From contig NZ_ATZH01000013.1 in the NCBI RefSeq assembly GCF_000428105.1, positions 1 to 64,000 of the forward strand: a stretch of DNA of 64,000 nt, in the 5' to 3' direction. The notes under the pieces are model-generated. The model did not search any database. It was not told the DNA's origin and worked only from the letters and a program-made list of their open reading frames with translations. Positions 1-8,045 of the stretch are shown one piece after another. Both the position numbers and the translations under genes were made by a program. The stretch's first letter is position 1. Every line of letters begins with the position of its first letter. This stretch comes from Bacteroides pyogenes DSM 20611 = JCM 6294 (GTDB lineage Bacteria; Bacteroidota; Bacteroidia; Bacteroidales; Bacteroidaceae).

Positions 1-137
1 TTTTTTTTGATAAAATCGTCATTCGCTACAACATGGATAAGGTTGTATTGTATCCCGAAAATAGTTTGAGTTTGCTAAACCTGTTCAAGTCCATTTGTAA
101 AAACGCAAAAATCAGCATTGACAATAAACAGGAGTGA
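1..137 (+). CDS. C-terminal fragment of an unidentified protein
   Basis: An open frame enters from the left edge and ends at TGA 135-137. The first complete codon is at position 3, giving about 44 residues that end in ISIDNKQE. The fragment is mixed hydrophobic and charged, and I recognise no motif in it. It converges on the erythromycin-esterase-like gene 33 nt away. A short inverted repeat (CCGAT 149-153, ATCGG 159-163) lies between the two stops and may serve as a weak shared terminator. The identity of the protein cannot be decided from this piece. Confidence 0.5.
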   Translation, partial: FFDKIVIRYNMDKVVLYPENSLSLLNLFKSICKNAKISIDNKQE

Positions 138-170
138 AATACCTTAATCCGATTTTCAATCGGTACTAAA

Positions 171-2075
171 TCAGTGATTAAAAATATTGTAATTTCCAGG
201 CAACAGTTTCAGATATTGGCGAAGTTGAAGCATCTTCGGAACGGCTTTTTCGCCAAATGAAACCTCCGGCCGGATAACATCCGATGGTTTACTCTGAGAT
301 AAATATACAATGCCATCCATTAATAAATGAGGATATCCAATAAAAAAACGGCTATTCGCAGAAATGGTTCCTACACGCATATATAAGGGACCTTTGGGAA
401 GAGAAGCGGTATTGGTGAAAAAATAACGATGGTTACTTATATTAAGTTTCGACTCGAGACTGAGAGAGTACGGACAAGGTAATTCGTTAACCATAAAATT
501 AAAATTATTTATAGTGGTGTTTTCTCCGTTTCCTACAAAAAATCCTATGGAGAAGAAATCATTTTTAAAAAGATTCTTCAACAGCCCGCCACAGGATTGA
601 TCGTTAAACGACCAGCTTGCCCGGAACCGGTTATTGCAGATGTGCCCTAAATGTCCATAAAAAGTAACCGTTTCGTCAGGGGCACATAACAGTCCGGTCA
701 AATATCTAATATTTTCATACATGATTGAATCTCTTATTATAAACTTATTATCGGATGAATGGAGTCGATAAAGTTGTTGATGATAATGGCCAATCATGTT
801 CAATTCAGTAGGGTCTAATCTAATTTTCTTCTCTGCCTCAACCTCTTTTAATGCTTTAACCACATCGTTATGGTAAAAAGTAATTGCTGCCAGTCTTTTA
901 CATATTTCATCCTCAGCCTCAAGCTTATTTGTCTTTCTAAGATAATCAAACAAGTTTAGGTTATAAACAGGTAAATCTTCGATATTTACATCGAATCCCA
1001 ATACTCGCACCTTTTTATCTGCTGTTTTATTGTATTCTTTTACCCATTCAAAAAATCCCAGCATATTTTTGGAATAAACAGATTGGCTTATCACACCGTA
1101 TTTTACAATGCTGTCAAGGTGAAACGCCTCATTTCCTCTCACATATTGATTCACGCTAAGCATCTCGTCTAAAGGCAACTCTATCAATATCAACTTGCAA
1201 TTTCCGTGAGTCACCCGATATTTCAGAATGTCGATGGCCGCCTTTTCTATCGTTTGGCTTCCGTGTACCGACTCTCCTAACGCCACTATCTTTTTTGTTC
1301 TTAATTCAGAGATCGGACCATATCTTTTTTCCTCTGAAACATCTAAATCCTTTAACTTTTTCTTCTTTATTTTATAATGAGAATCCGCATCGGAAATTGA
1401 ACTGTACAACTGATCTTTATTCATAGATAATTGTATATCATCAAGGAAAAGAGCAGAGTTGCCTTTAACGTTGTCCGATTGCAGCTGAAATTCGAACCGT
1501 AAAAACCGGACGTTTCTCAAAGGATGAATTGCTTTGGCAATTGTCCAACCCGTGTCTTTCAACAGGATCGTCGTGTCTGAGCTTATGACGTCTCCTTCGT
1601 CATCCATGCATTGAGTGATAAAAACAGGATTTGATAAATTTTCACTCTTATAAGACAAACGAACCGTTATAGAGTCAGCATCGCTCGGTTTAAGTAGAAG
1701 CCCGCTACTAATAATATGCTTCTTTTTGCTTTTCCCTAACGCGGCTCTTTTATTTCCGGCTATCACAATTTTTTGAACGGGCTTTTGAGTATCGATAATT
1801 ACACTTGTGTCAACCGCCAAAGATAAGTTATCGCCATTATAGACATCCCAATAAATCCTCCTTAGGTTATCGGTTTCGGAATTGAGTATATACCGGAAAG
1901 CCCCATTGTCTTGAGCGAGCAATAAATGACTCTTTACAAACAAACAACAAATTGTGAATATACCGCCTCGCAACAGCAGTGACAGAGCAGTAATATCAGA
2001 GATGCGATTTTTCCTCGATGGAGGAATGCAAGTGGCTAAGCCGGATGAAGTAAAAAAGACTTGTGACAATTTCAT
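171..2075 (-). CDS. Erythromycin esterase-like secreted protein
   Basis: This 634-aa protein carries an erythromycin-esterase-type domain (EreA/B/C superfamily, Pfam PF05139) in its C-terminal part, about residues 255-600. The family's catalytic elements are visible: GESVHGS with its His near 271, a Glu in LILIEL near 299, and GHLGH near 474-478. A hydrophobic stretch at about residues 30-55 resembles a signal or membrane anchor. Residues about 60-235 look like a beta-sandwich ending in ALFLDDIQL, as in jelly-roll modules. The long N-terminus and this extra domain differ from resistance esterases of about 400 aa. Most members of the superfamily have unknown substrates, so macrolide hydrolysis should not be assumed. 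The start is the first Met; the first 30 residues are atypical and a start nearer the hydrophobic segment is possible. Confidence 0.75.
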   Translation of the reverse strand: MKLSQVFFTSSGLATCIPPSRKNRISDITALSLLLRGGIFTICCLFVKSHLLLAQDNGAFRYILNSETDNLRRIYWDVYNGDNLSLAVDTSVIIDTQKPVQKIVIAGNKRAALGKSKKKHIISSGLLLKPSDADSITVRLSYKSENLSNPVFITQCMDDEGDVISSDTTILLKDTGWTIAKAIHPLRNVRFLRFEFQLQSDNVKGNSALFLDDIQLSMNKDQLYSSISDADSHYKIKKKKLKDLDVSEEKRYGPISELRTKKIVALGESVHGSQTIEKAAIDILKYRVTHGNCKLILIELPLDEMLSVNQYVRGNEAFHLDSIVKYGVISQSVYSKNMLGFFEWVKEYNKTADKKVRVLGFDVNIEDLPVYNLNLFDYLRKTNKLEAEDEICKRLAAITFYHNDVVKALKEVEAEKKIRLDPTELNMIGHYHQQLYRLHSSDNKFIIRDSIMYENIRYLTGLLCAPDETVTFYGHLGHICNNRFRASWSFNDQSCGGLLKNLFKNDFFSIGFFVGNGENTTINNFNFMVNELPCPYSLSLESKLNISNHRYFFTNTASLPKGPLYMRVGTISANSRFFIGYPHLLMDGIVYLSQSKPSDVIRPEVSFGEKAVPKMLQLRQYLKLLPGNYNIFNH

Positions 2076-2154
2076 TGTATGTACTATATATATAAAGTCA
2101 AATTATGTTTTTCAAGCTCGCTAACGAAATAAGATGCGACAAGAGTAGACATTA

Positions 2155-3225
2155 TCATTTAAACGTCAGTTTATAATCTTTTATAAATCCCTCCATCAGC
2201 CAATTGGCGAGGGCCTGCCGGTTGGAATTGATGACCAGCCGCCGCTGGTCGAACGTGTTTTGAATATTGCCCAGCTCCACAAAAACAGAGGCCGGATGGG
2301 TGTAAGCCAGCACATACAGATTCCGCTCGCTCACCGTTCCTGAAAAGCCGCGATTGGGCTGATGCTTCCCGTATTTGGATTCGAACATATCTTTCATGTT
2401 GTATGCCAACCGCTTGCTTTCGGCCTTCTTCATGGAATGATAGAAAAAGACATCGGTCTGCTTCCCTTTGCTCCGGCTGTCTACATGAATAAAGATGGCG
2501 CGGCAGTAAGCATAGTTCTTCCGGTCTTCCCGGTAAAGCGTGTTTATCCGCTCGCAACGTTGCTTCAAGCGTTGCACCTGATTTAAAGGAATGGGAGCGC
2601 CCATGCAGGTTTCGCGCTTGCTGTTCGACAAATAGGCATCATCTCTGATACCGTCTTTGGCATCCCGGATGATAATGTGCACTTCCGCCCCCTCCTGCAT
2701 CAGGTTGCGTGCCAGACGAAGGGCGATATCATAGGCATATTCGTCTTCATGAAGTTCATGTTTTCCCACATAGCCGATAGCTCCCGGGTCGGGCCCTCCA
2801 TGCCCGCTGACTATATAAAAGCACGCACCTGCCAAACGTTCGGAAGTTACCGGGACATCCGCCAACTGCTTTCCGAAGAGCGGTTGATGAATGGACGTTC
2901 CTTTTCTTGAAGGCTTATCCGGCACTATCTTCTTTTTCCCACCGGCAGGCAGCTTATCCGCAAGAGGCTTTCCCGATACGGTTTTCGTTCTTTTCACCGG
3001 AGGAATGACGTAGGTCATCCCCATCTTCAACACTTCTTCCTTCCCTAATTGTTTCCTGTTCAACTCCACAAAGTCATTATAATATTTTTTAGGCGACCTG
3101 TTGTGTCTCAGCAGAAAAGTAGAAATGCCTTCACCAGCTTTCGGAGTGGCTTTCTCTTGAGCCTTTGCTCCCGGAATTAAAAAGAATACACTAAAACACA
3201 GAAGAATACCGAATCTCTTTTTCAT
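2155..3225 (-). CDS. N-acetylmuramoyl-L-alanine amidase (Amidase_3), secreted
   Basis: The predicted 356-aa enzyme cleaves the amide bond between N-acetylmuramic acid and the stem peptide of peptidoglycan. A signal peptide (residues 1-22, ending AKAQ) sends it to the periplasm. Residues about 34-76 resemble a LysM-type wall-binding repeat ending in GMTYVIPP. The Amidase_3 zinc-hydrolase fold follows from about residue 130: SGHGGPDPGA supplies the first His ligand, HEDEYAYDIA the Glu ligand, IFIHVDSR the second His, and FVELGNIQN near residue 315 the catalytic Glu. The gene is divergent from metY and the two promoters lie back to back. A housekeeping role in cell separation or wall turnover is likely. 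Confidence 0.88.
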   Translation of the reverse strand: MKKRFGILLCFSVFFLIPGAKAQEKATPKAGEGISTFLLRHNRSPKKYYNDFVELNRKQLGKEEVLKMGMTYVIPPVKRTKTVSGKPLADKLPAGGKKKIVPDKPSRKGTSIHQPLFGKQLADVPVTSERLAGACFYIVSGHGGPDPGAIGYVGKHELHEDEYAYDIALRLARNLMQEGAEVHIIIRDAKDGIRDDAYLSNSKRETCMGAPIPLNQVQRLKQRCERINTLYREDRKNYAYCRAIFIHVDSRSKGKQTDVFFYHSMKKAESKRLAYNMKDMFESKYGKHQPNRGFSGTVSERNLYVLAYTHPASVFVELGNIQNTFDQRRLVINSNRQALANWLMEGFIKDYKLTFK

Positions 3226-3273
3226 ATTTACGTTAACTCGTATTTACAATATCATTTCACTCATAAAATAGAA

Positions 3274-3302
3274 CAAAAATACGATTATTTTCTCTATTTT
3301 TG
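3274..3302. promoter_or_regulatory. Back-to-back promoters for the amidase gene and metY
   Basis: Two Bacteroides -7 boxes lie side by side. CAAAAATA at 3274-3281 reads TATTTTTG on the minus strand toward the amidase gene, about 49 nt from its ATG. TATTTTTG at 3295-3302 on the plus strand faces metY, about 48 nt from its ATG. Neither has a clear TTTG -33 element. The boxes match the TAnnTTTG consensus; promoter activity is inferred. Confidence 0.6.
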
Positions 3303-3350
3303 CGCCATTCATCCTTTTTTTGAAAAGAAGACATTTAAAACCGATACATT

Positions 3351-4631
3351 ATGGCAAAACAATTCAAACCCGAAACATTGTGCGTACAAGCAGGATGGAA
3401 GCCCGGCAAAGGAGAGCCGCGCGTACTGCCCATCTATCAAAGTACAACTTTCAAATACGATACCAGCGACCAGATGGCGCGTCTTTTCGATCTGGAAGAC
3501 AACGGCTACTTCTATACCCGCCTGCAAAACCCGACCAATGACGCCGTAGCCACGAAGATAGCCGCACTCGAAGGCGGAGTGGCCGCCATGCTTACTTCAA
3601 GCGGTCAGGCTGCCAACTTCTACGCAATTTTCAATATCTGCCAAGCAGGCGACCACTTTGTTTGCTCTTCGGCCATTTACGGAGGCACGTTCAACTTGTT
3701 CGGCGTCACCATGAAAAAGCTCGGAATCGACGTAACCTTCGTCAGCCCCGATGCCGGCGAAGAAGAAATATCGGCAGCTTTCCGCCCGAACACGAAAGCA
3801 TTGTTCGGCGAAACCATCTCCAACCCGTCGCTCGAAGTGCTGGATATCGAAAAATTCGCGCGCATCGCCCACAAGCATGGCGTTCCTCTGATTGTAGACA
3901 ATACCTTCCCCACTCCCATCAACTGCCGCCCGATCGAATGGGGAGCGGATATCGTGGTGCACTCCACTACCAAATATATGGACGGACATGCCACCAGCGT
4001 AGGCGGTTGCATCGTCGACAGCGGCAATTTCGACTGGGATGCCCACGCCGATAAATTCCCCGGACTATGTACTCCGGACGAGTCGTACCACGGACTGACG
4101 TATACGAAAGATTTCGGGAAAGCGGCTTACATTACCAAAGCTACCGCCCAACTGATGCGCGACTTGGGAAGCATACAAAGTCCGCAAAATGCCTTTTTGC
4201 TGAATCTGGGACTGGAAACGTTGCATCTACGCATGCCCCAGCACTGCCGGAACGCACAAAAGGTAGCCGAATATCTATCGGGACATGAGAAGGTGGCATG
4301 GGTGAACTACTGCGGACTGCCGGAGAACAAATATTACTCGTTGGCACAGAAATACATGCCCAATGGGTCTTGCGGTGTTATTTCTTTCGGGCTTAAAGGC
4401 GGACGCGATGTCTCCATCCAATTCATGGACGCTTTGGAGGTAATCTCCATCGTCACCCATGTGGCGGATGCGCGCAGCTGTGTGCTACACCCTGCAAGCC
4501 ATACCCACCGCCAGCTTACGGACGAGCAGTTGATAGAGGCCGGTGTACGCCCGGACTTAATCCGTTTATCGGTAGGCATAGAAAACGCCGATGATCTGAT
4601 TGCAGACATCGAACAGGCATTGAAGGCATAA
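3351..4631 (+). CDS. metY: O-acetylhomoserine sulfhydrylase
   Basis: This 426-aa PLP-dependent enzyme of the Cys/Met-metabolism family most closely fits O-acetylhomoserine aminocarboxypropyltransferase. That enzyme makes homocysteine directly from O-acetylhomoserine and sulfide in methionine synthesis. The PLP lysine is Lys208 in VVHSTTKYMDGH. FYTRLQNPT near residue 54 and LTSSGQAA near residue 81 are the usual cofactor-binding segments, and the C-terminal RLSVGIENADDL is typical. The length and the insert around residues 240-260 (SYHGLTYTKDFG) favour MetY over cystathionine gamma-synthase, which is about 380 aa. The gene is monocistronic. Confidence 0.9.
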   Translation: MAKQFKPETLCVQAGWKPGKGEPRVLPIYQSTTFKYDTSDQMARLFDLEDNGYFYTRLQNPTNDAVATKIAALEGGVAAMLTSSGQAANFYAIFNICQAGDHFVCSSAIYGGTFNLFGVTMKKLGIDVTFVSPDAGEEEISAAFRPNTKALFGETISNPSLEVLDIEKFARIAHKHGVPLIVDNTFPTPINCRPIEWGADIVVHSTTKYMDGHATSVGGCIVDSGNFDWDAHADKFPGLCTPDESYHGLTYTKDFGKAAYITKATAQLMRDLGSIQSPQNAFLLNLGLETLHLRMPQHCRNAQKVAEYLSGHEKVAWVNYCGLPENKYYSLAQKYMPNGSCGVISFGLKGGRDVSIQFMDALEVISIVTHVADARSCVLHPASHTHRQLTDEQLIEAGVRPDLIRLSVGIENADDLIADIEQALKA

Positions 4632-4845
4632 CGAATAAAAAAAATGTTTCTACAGTTTAAAGGACATAAGACCGTCTTTATTTCCAAATAGTAAAAGCAA
4701 TAACCTCAAGTTTATCGGATGATGTCAGGCATTAAGACTTTGAAGGTGCGGTTCACTCTCTGGTAGGGGCGGCTGCGTTTGCCGTTATGCGGAAAGAAGT
4801 TAGCTCCATTTATTATAAAGTCAGCGTTTTCGGTTTAAAGGATAT

Positions 4846-4936
4846 TTCGTCTGCCGTTCGTGATTCATTCGTCTTTCGCCTGCGTTTGATTCGTCTCTCG
4901 AACGGCAGACGAATCAAACGCAGACGAAAGACGAAT
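4846..4936. repeat. Nested palindrome with two mutually exclusive stems
   Basis: The arms 4867-4896 and 4907-4936 form a 30-bp inverted repeat with one mismatch and a 10-nt loop. A second perfect 15-bp inverted repeat pairs 4846-4860 with 4899-4913, so its right arm uses the loop and first bases of the larger hairpin's right arm. The two structures cannot form together. The heptamer TTCGTCT occurs three times on the left (4846, 4868, 4890) and AGACGAA three times on the right (4907, 4922, 4929). It lies about 215 nt past the metY stop and may act as a terminator or be a small mobile palindrome. Confidence 0.85.
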
Positions 4937-5158
4937 AAGTTTTGCTGTAAAAAGAGTAAAGGATTGCAGTGTAAAGGATAAGATAGAAATCTTAGATTCG
5001 CCGCATAAATTAACGGTGAAACAGACTTACATCTTCACAGAACAAAGTAAATAAGCAGTTGCACGAAATACTTTCCGAAATAATTCGTTTCAAACGGCTA
5101 TTGTAATAAAATAAAATGATTTCGCCCGTTTTTCAAAACAAATTCCAACATTTATTTA

Positions 5159-5166
5159 TACATTTG
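5159..5166 (+). promoter_or_regulatory. maeB promoter -7 box
   Basis: TACATTTG matches the Bacteroides TAnnTTTG -7 element and lies 37 nt before the maeB ATG. The -33 region is only a run of T residues near 5130. Confidence 0.6.
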
Positions 5167-5202
5167 TAGCCAATTGACAAATTTGCATTTAAATAACTTA
5201 TC

Positions 5203-7497
5203 ATGGCTAAAATAACCAAAGAAGCCGCTTTGCTCTATCATTCGCAGGGTAAACCCGGCAAAATAGAGGTCGTTCCTACCAAACCTCACAGTACACAGAA
5301 TGATTTATCTCTTGCATATTCTCCCGGCGTGGCAGAACCTTGCCTCGAAATTGAGAAAAATCCGCAGGACGCTTATAAATACACGGCGAAAGGAAATCTG
5401 GTAGCCGTTATTTCCAATGGAACCGCCGTTTTGGGACTGGGTGATATCGGTGCGTTGAGCGGCAAACCGGTAATGGAAGGCAAAGGGCTGCTTTTTAAAA
5501 TCTATGCCGGCATAGACGTGTTCGACATCGAAGTGGACGAGAAAGATCCGGATAAGTTTATCGAGGCGGTAAAGGCCATCGCTCCGACTTTCGGCGGCAT
5601 CAATCTCGAAGACATCAAAGCGCCGGAGTGTTTTGAGATAGAACGGAGGCTGAAAGAGGAGCTGGATATTCCGGTGATGCACGACGATCAGCACGGCACT
5701 GCCATTATTTCAGCAGCCGGACTGGTGAACGCGCTTCAAGTGGCGGGAAAGAAGATAGAGGAGGTGAAGATCGTAGTCAACGGCGCCGGAGCTTCCGCCG
5801 TATCGTGTACCAAGCTTTATGTGGCTTTGGGGGCGCGCCTGGAGAATATCGTCATGCTCGACAGCAAGGGGGTTATCAGCCAAACGCGCACGGACCTGAA
5901 CGAACAGAAACGGTTCTTCGCCACCGCACGCACCGACATACATACGCTTGAAGAAGCGATGAGAGGCGCCGACGTATTCCTCGGACTGTCGAGAGGAAAC
6001 GTGGTGAACGGAGACATGATACGGAGCATGGCCGCCATGCCTATCGTGTTCGCGCTGGCCAATCCGGTTCCCGAAATATCTTACGAAGAGGCCATGGCCG
6101 CCCGTCCCGACGTTTTAATGTCTACCGGACGTTCCGACTATCCGAATCAGATCAACAACGTAATCGGATTTCCTTACATCTTCCGGGGCGCTTTGGATAC
6201 GCAGGCAAAAGCCATCAACGAAGAGATGAAAATAGCTGCCGTATACGCCATTGCCAATCTTGCCAAACAACCCGTGCCGGATGTGGTGAATGCAGCCTAC
6301 CAGGTAAACAACTTCACTTTCGGTCCCGAATACTTCATTCCCAAACCGGTAGACCCGCGCCTTATCACGGAAGTGGCTTGCGCCGTAGCCCGCGCGGCCA
6401 TGGAAAGCGGAGTAGCCCGCAAGCCTATCGAGGACTGGGACGCATACAAGGTGCATTTACGGGAACTGATGGGATACGAGTCCAGACTCACCCGCCAGCT
6501 TTACGACACTGCCCGCCGCCATCCGCAACGGGTAGTATTCGCCGAGGGCACTCATCCCAACATGTTGAAAGCGGCCGTAGAAGCCAGATCGGAAGGGATC
6601 TGCCACCCTGTTCTGCTGGGCAACGACGAAGCCATCTGCAAGCTGGCGCAGGAGTTGGATCTCAGTCTGGAAGGCATCGAGATTGTCAATCTTCGCCATC
6701 CCGACGAAGCGGGACGACGCGAACGTTACTCCCGCATTCTGGCGGAAAAGCGGGCGCGCGAAGGATTCACTTTCGAAGAAGCCAACGACAAGATGTTCGA
6801 ACGCAACTATTTCGGCATGATGATGGTGGAAATCGGAGATGCCGACGCCTTTATCACCGGACTTTACACCCGATACAGCAACACCATCAAGGTGGCGAAA
6901 GAGGTAATCGGCATCCGCCCGGAGTTTACACATTTCGGAACGATGCACATCCTCAACTCTAAAAAGGGAACTTACTTTCTCGCCGACACGCTGATCAACC
7001 GCCATCCCGACGCGGATACGCTGATAGACATAGCCAAACTTGCCGATCACACCGTGCGGTTTTTCAACCATACGCCGGTAATGGCGATGCTGTCGTACTC
7101 CAACTTCGGGGCCGACACTACAGGAAGCCCGGTAAAAGTGCACCAAGCCGTAAGCTATATGCAGGAGAGGTATCCGGAACTGCCCATCGACGGAGAAATG
7201 CAAGTAAACTTCGCGATGAACCGCAAGCTGCGCGATGCCAAATACCCGTTCACCCGCCTGAAAGGGAAAGACGTGAATACGCTCATCTTCCCGAACCTGA
7301 GTTCTGCCAACGCAGGCTACCAGCTATTGCAGGCCATGGATCCGGATACGGAGTTCATCGGGCCCATTCAGATGGGACTGAACAAGCCCATTCACTTCAC
7401 CGACTTCGAAAGTTCGGTTCGCGACATCGTAAACATCACAGCCGTAGCGGTAATCGATGCTATTGTGGAAAAGAAAAAGAAAATAAACGACCAATGA
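5203..7497 (+). CDS. maeB: NADP-dependent malic enzyme fused to phosphotransacetylase domain
   Basis: The 764-aa MaeB-type fusion decarboxylates malate to pyruvate, producing NADPH. Residues about 15-400 are the malic-enzyme part: [15 protein letters not shown], then [11 protein letters not shown], the metal and active-site segment [10 protein letters not shown], and the nucleotide-binding [10 protein letters not shown] near residue 193. From about residue 430 a phosphate acetyl/butyryltransferase-like domain follows ([16 protein letters not shown] through the C-terminus). In characterised MaeB proteins this domain is usually regulatory, responding to acetyl-CoA, rather than an active transacetylase. 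The length is normal for the fusion. The stop codon overlaps the ATG of the 58-aa membrane protein downstream. With the glutamate dehydrogenases nearby, the locus links malate, pyruvate and nitrogen metabolism. Confidence 0.93.
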   Translation: MAKITKEAALLYHSQGKPGKIEVVPTKPHSTQNDLSLAYSPGVAEPCLEIEKNPQDAYKYTAKGNLVAVISNGTAVLGLGDIGALSGKPVMEGKGLLFKIYAGIDVFDIEVDEKDPDKFIEAVKAIAPTFGGINLEDIKAPECFEIERRLKEELDIPVMHDDQHGTAIISAAGLVNALQVAGKKIEEVKIVVNGAGASAVSCTKLYVALGARLENIVMLDSKGVISQTRTDLNEQKRFFATARTDIHTLEEAMRGADVFLGLSRGNVVNGDMIRSMAAMPIVFALANPVPEISYEEAMAARPDVLMSTGRSDYPNQINNVIGFPYIFRGALDTQAKAINEEMKIAAVYAIANLAKQPVPDVVNAAYQVNNFTFGPEYFIPKPVDPRLITEVACAVARAAMESGVARKPIEDWDAYKVHLRELMGYESRLTRQLYDTARRHPQRVVFAEGTHPNMLKAAVEARSEGICHPVLLGNDEAICKLAQELDLSLEGIEIVNLRHPDEAGRRERYSRILAEKRAREGFTFEEANDKMFERNYFGMMMVEIGDADAFITGLYTRYSNTIKVAKEVIGIRPEFTHFGTMHILNSKKGTYFLADTLINRHPDADTLIDIAKLADHTVRFFNHTPVMAMLSYSNFGADTTGSPVKVHQAVSYMQERYPELPIDGEMQVNFAMNRKLRDAKYPFTRLKGKDVNTLIFPNLSSANAGYQLLQAMDPDTEFIGPIQMGLNKPIHFTDFESSVRDIVNITAVAVIDAIVEKKKKINDQ

Positions 7498-7670
7498 AAC
7501 GCCCGTTATCAAAATCACAAATTGTTTGCATCAGCCTGCTTTGGCTGGCGCTGTGCTACTTGGTACTGACAAGAGCCGAACGCATCGACGGAATGACGAT
7601 TATCATGCTGCTCATCTCTGCGGCATTGGTTTTTATTCCTGTCTATAAGTCCGTCAAAAAGAAGAAATAA
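7494..7670 (+). CDS. 58-aa two-helix membrane protein translationally coupled to maeB
   Basis: A 58-codon frame starts with an ATG that overlaps the maeB stop (ATGA, 7494-7497). The product begins [17 protein letters not shown] and contains two hydrophobic segments, about residues 10-25 and 34-51, separated by the charged turn TRAERIDG. It ends in a lysine cluster, KSVKKKK. The stop at 7668-7670 is followed directly by a terminator, so maeB and this gene form a closed two-gene unit. The basic ends suggest both termini are cytoplasmic. I recognise no family. The exact overlap and terminator placement make it more credible than a chance frame. Confidence 0.65.
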   Translation: MKRPLSKSQIVCISLLWLALCYLVLTRAERIDGMTIIMLLISAALVFIPVYKSVKKKK

Positions 7671-7683
7671 TATCTTTTTTACT

Positions 7684-7730
7684 TAAAAAAGAGCGATAAT
7701 GTAACAGAAATAACACATTATCGCTTTTTT
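7684..7730 (+). terminator. Rho-independent terminator after maeB unit
   Basis: The stem pairs GCGATAATGT (7693-7702) with ACATTATCGC (7715-7724). Six T residues follow and an A-run lies upstream, so it could also work in reverse. Confidence 0.85.
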
Positions 7731-7743
7731 ATTTATAAAATTG

Positions 7744-7773
7744 TTGCATATTCATTTTTTATCTTTACTTTTG
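7744..7773 (+). promoter_or_regulatory. Glutamate dehydrogenase promoter
   Basis: TTG at 7744-7746 and TACTTTTG at 7766-7773 are 19 nt apart. This matches the Bacteroides -33/-7 consensus in both sequence and spacing. Transcription should start near 7780, about 265 nt before the gene. Confidence 0.75.
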
Positions 7774-7779
7774 CAAATC

Positions 7780-8045
7780 AAAATAAAGAACAAGAATCCG
7801 TTTGAATTTTGCCACTATTCTTTTTAAGAGTTCTTCTTGAAGAAAATGACCTGTTTCCATAAGAAAACCGTTGCGGAATACCGACGCGCCAAACAGAAAA
7901 GTCGGAGGCGGGGAACTCCGGGGAGAGAGGAAAACCGCAAGACGGCATTATCGAACCGGATTCTACATTACAAACATATAAATATGGTGTGCCTGCAAAG
8001 CAGGTTCATAAAATAAGGTAATAGATAACCATTAAAAAAGTGATT
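7780..8045 (+). ncRNA. Long structured 5' leader of glutamate dehydrogenase mRNA
   Basis: The predicted transcript has a leader of about 265 nt with no coding frame of note. CCGTTGCGG (7868-7876) can pair with the complementary segment at 7935-7945, leaving a 2-nt bulge, and encloses a G-rich domain. Inside, CCGAC (7881-7885) pairs with GTCGG (7901-7905). CGGAG (7903-7907) can instead pair with CTCCG (7916-7920), so these two stems compete. A further small hairpin CCTGC/GCAGG lies at 7992-8004. The layout suggests a regulatory RNA, but I cannot assign it to a known riboswitch class. The folding was done by eye only. Confidence 0.45.

Larger units (their letters stand above)
4632..5202. other. 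Intergenic region metY-maeB with nested palindrome
   Basis: This 571-nt gap holds no gene I can support. Its main content is the palindromic element at 4846-4936, listed separately, and the maeB promoter near 5159. A 64-codon open frame over the palindrome is a by-product of the repeat. Confidence 0.7.

Noticed and set aside
4787-4981. 64-codon plus-strand frame
   Set aside because: It lies over the nested palindrome; its residues simply translate the TTCGTCT/AGACGAA repeats.
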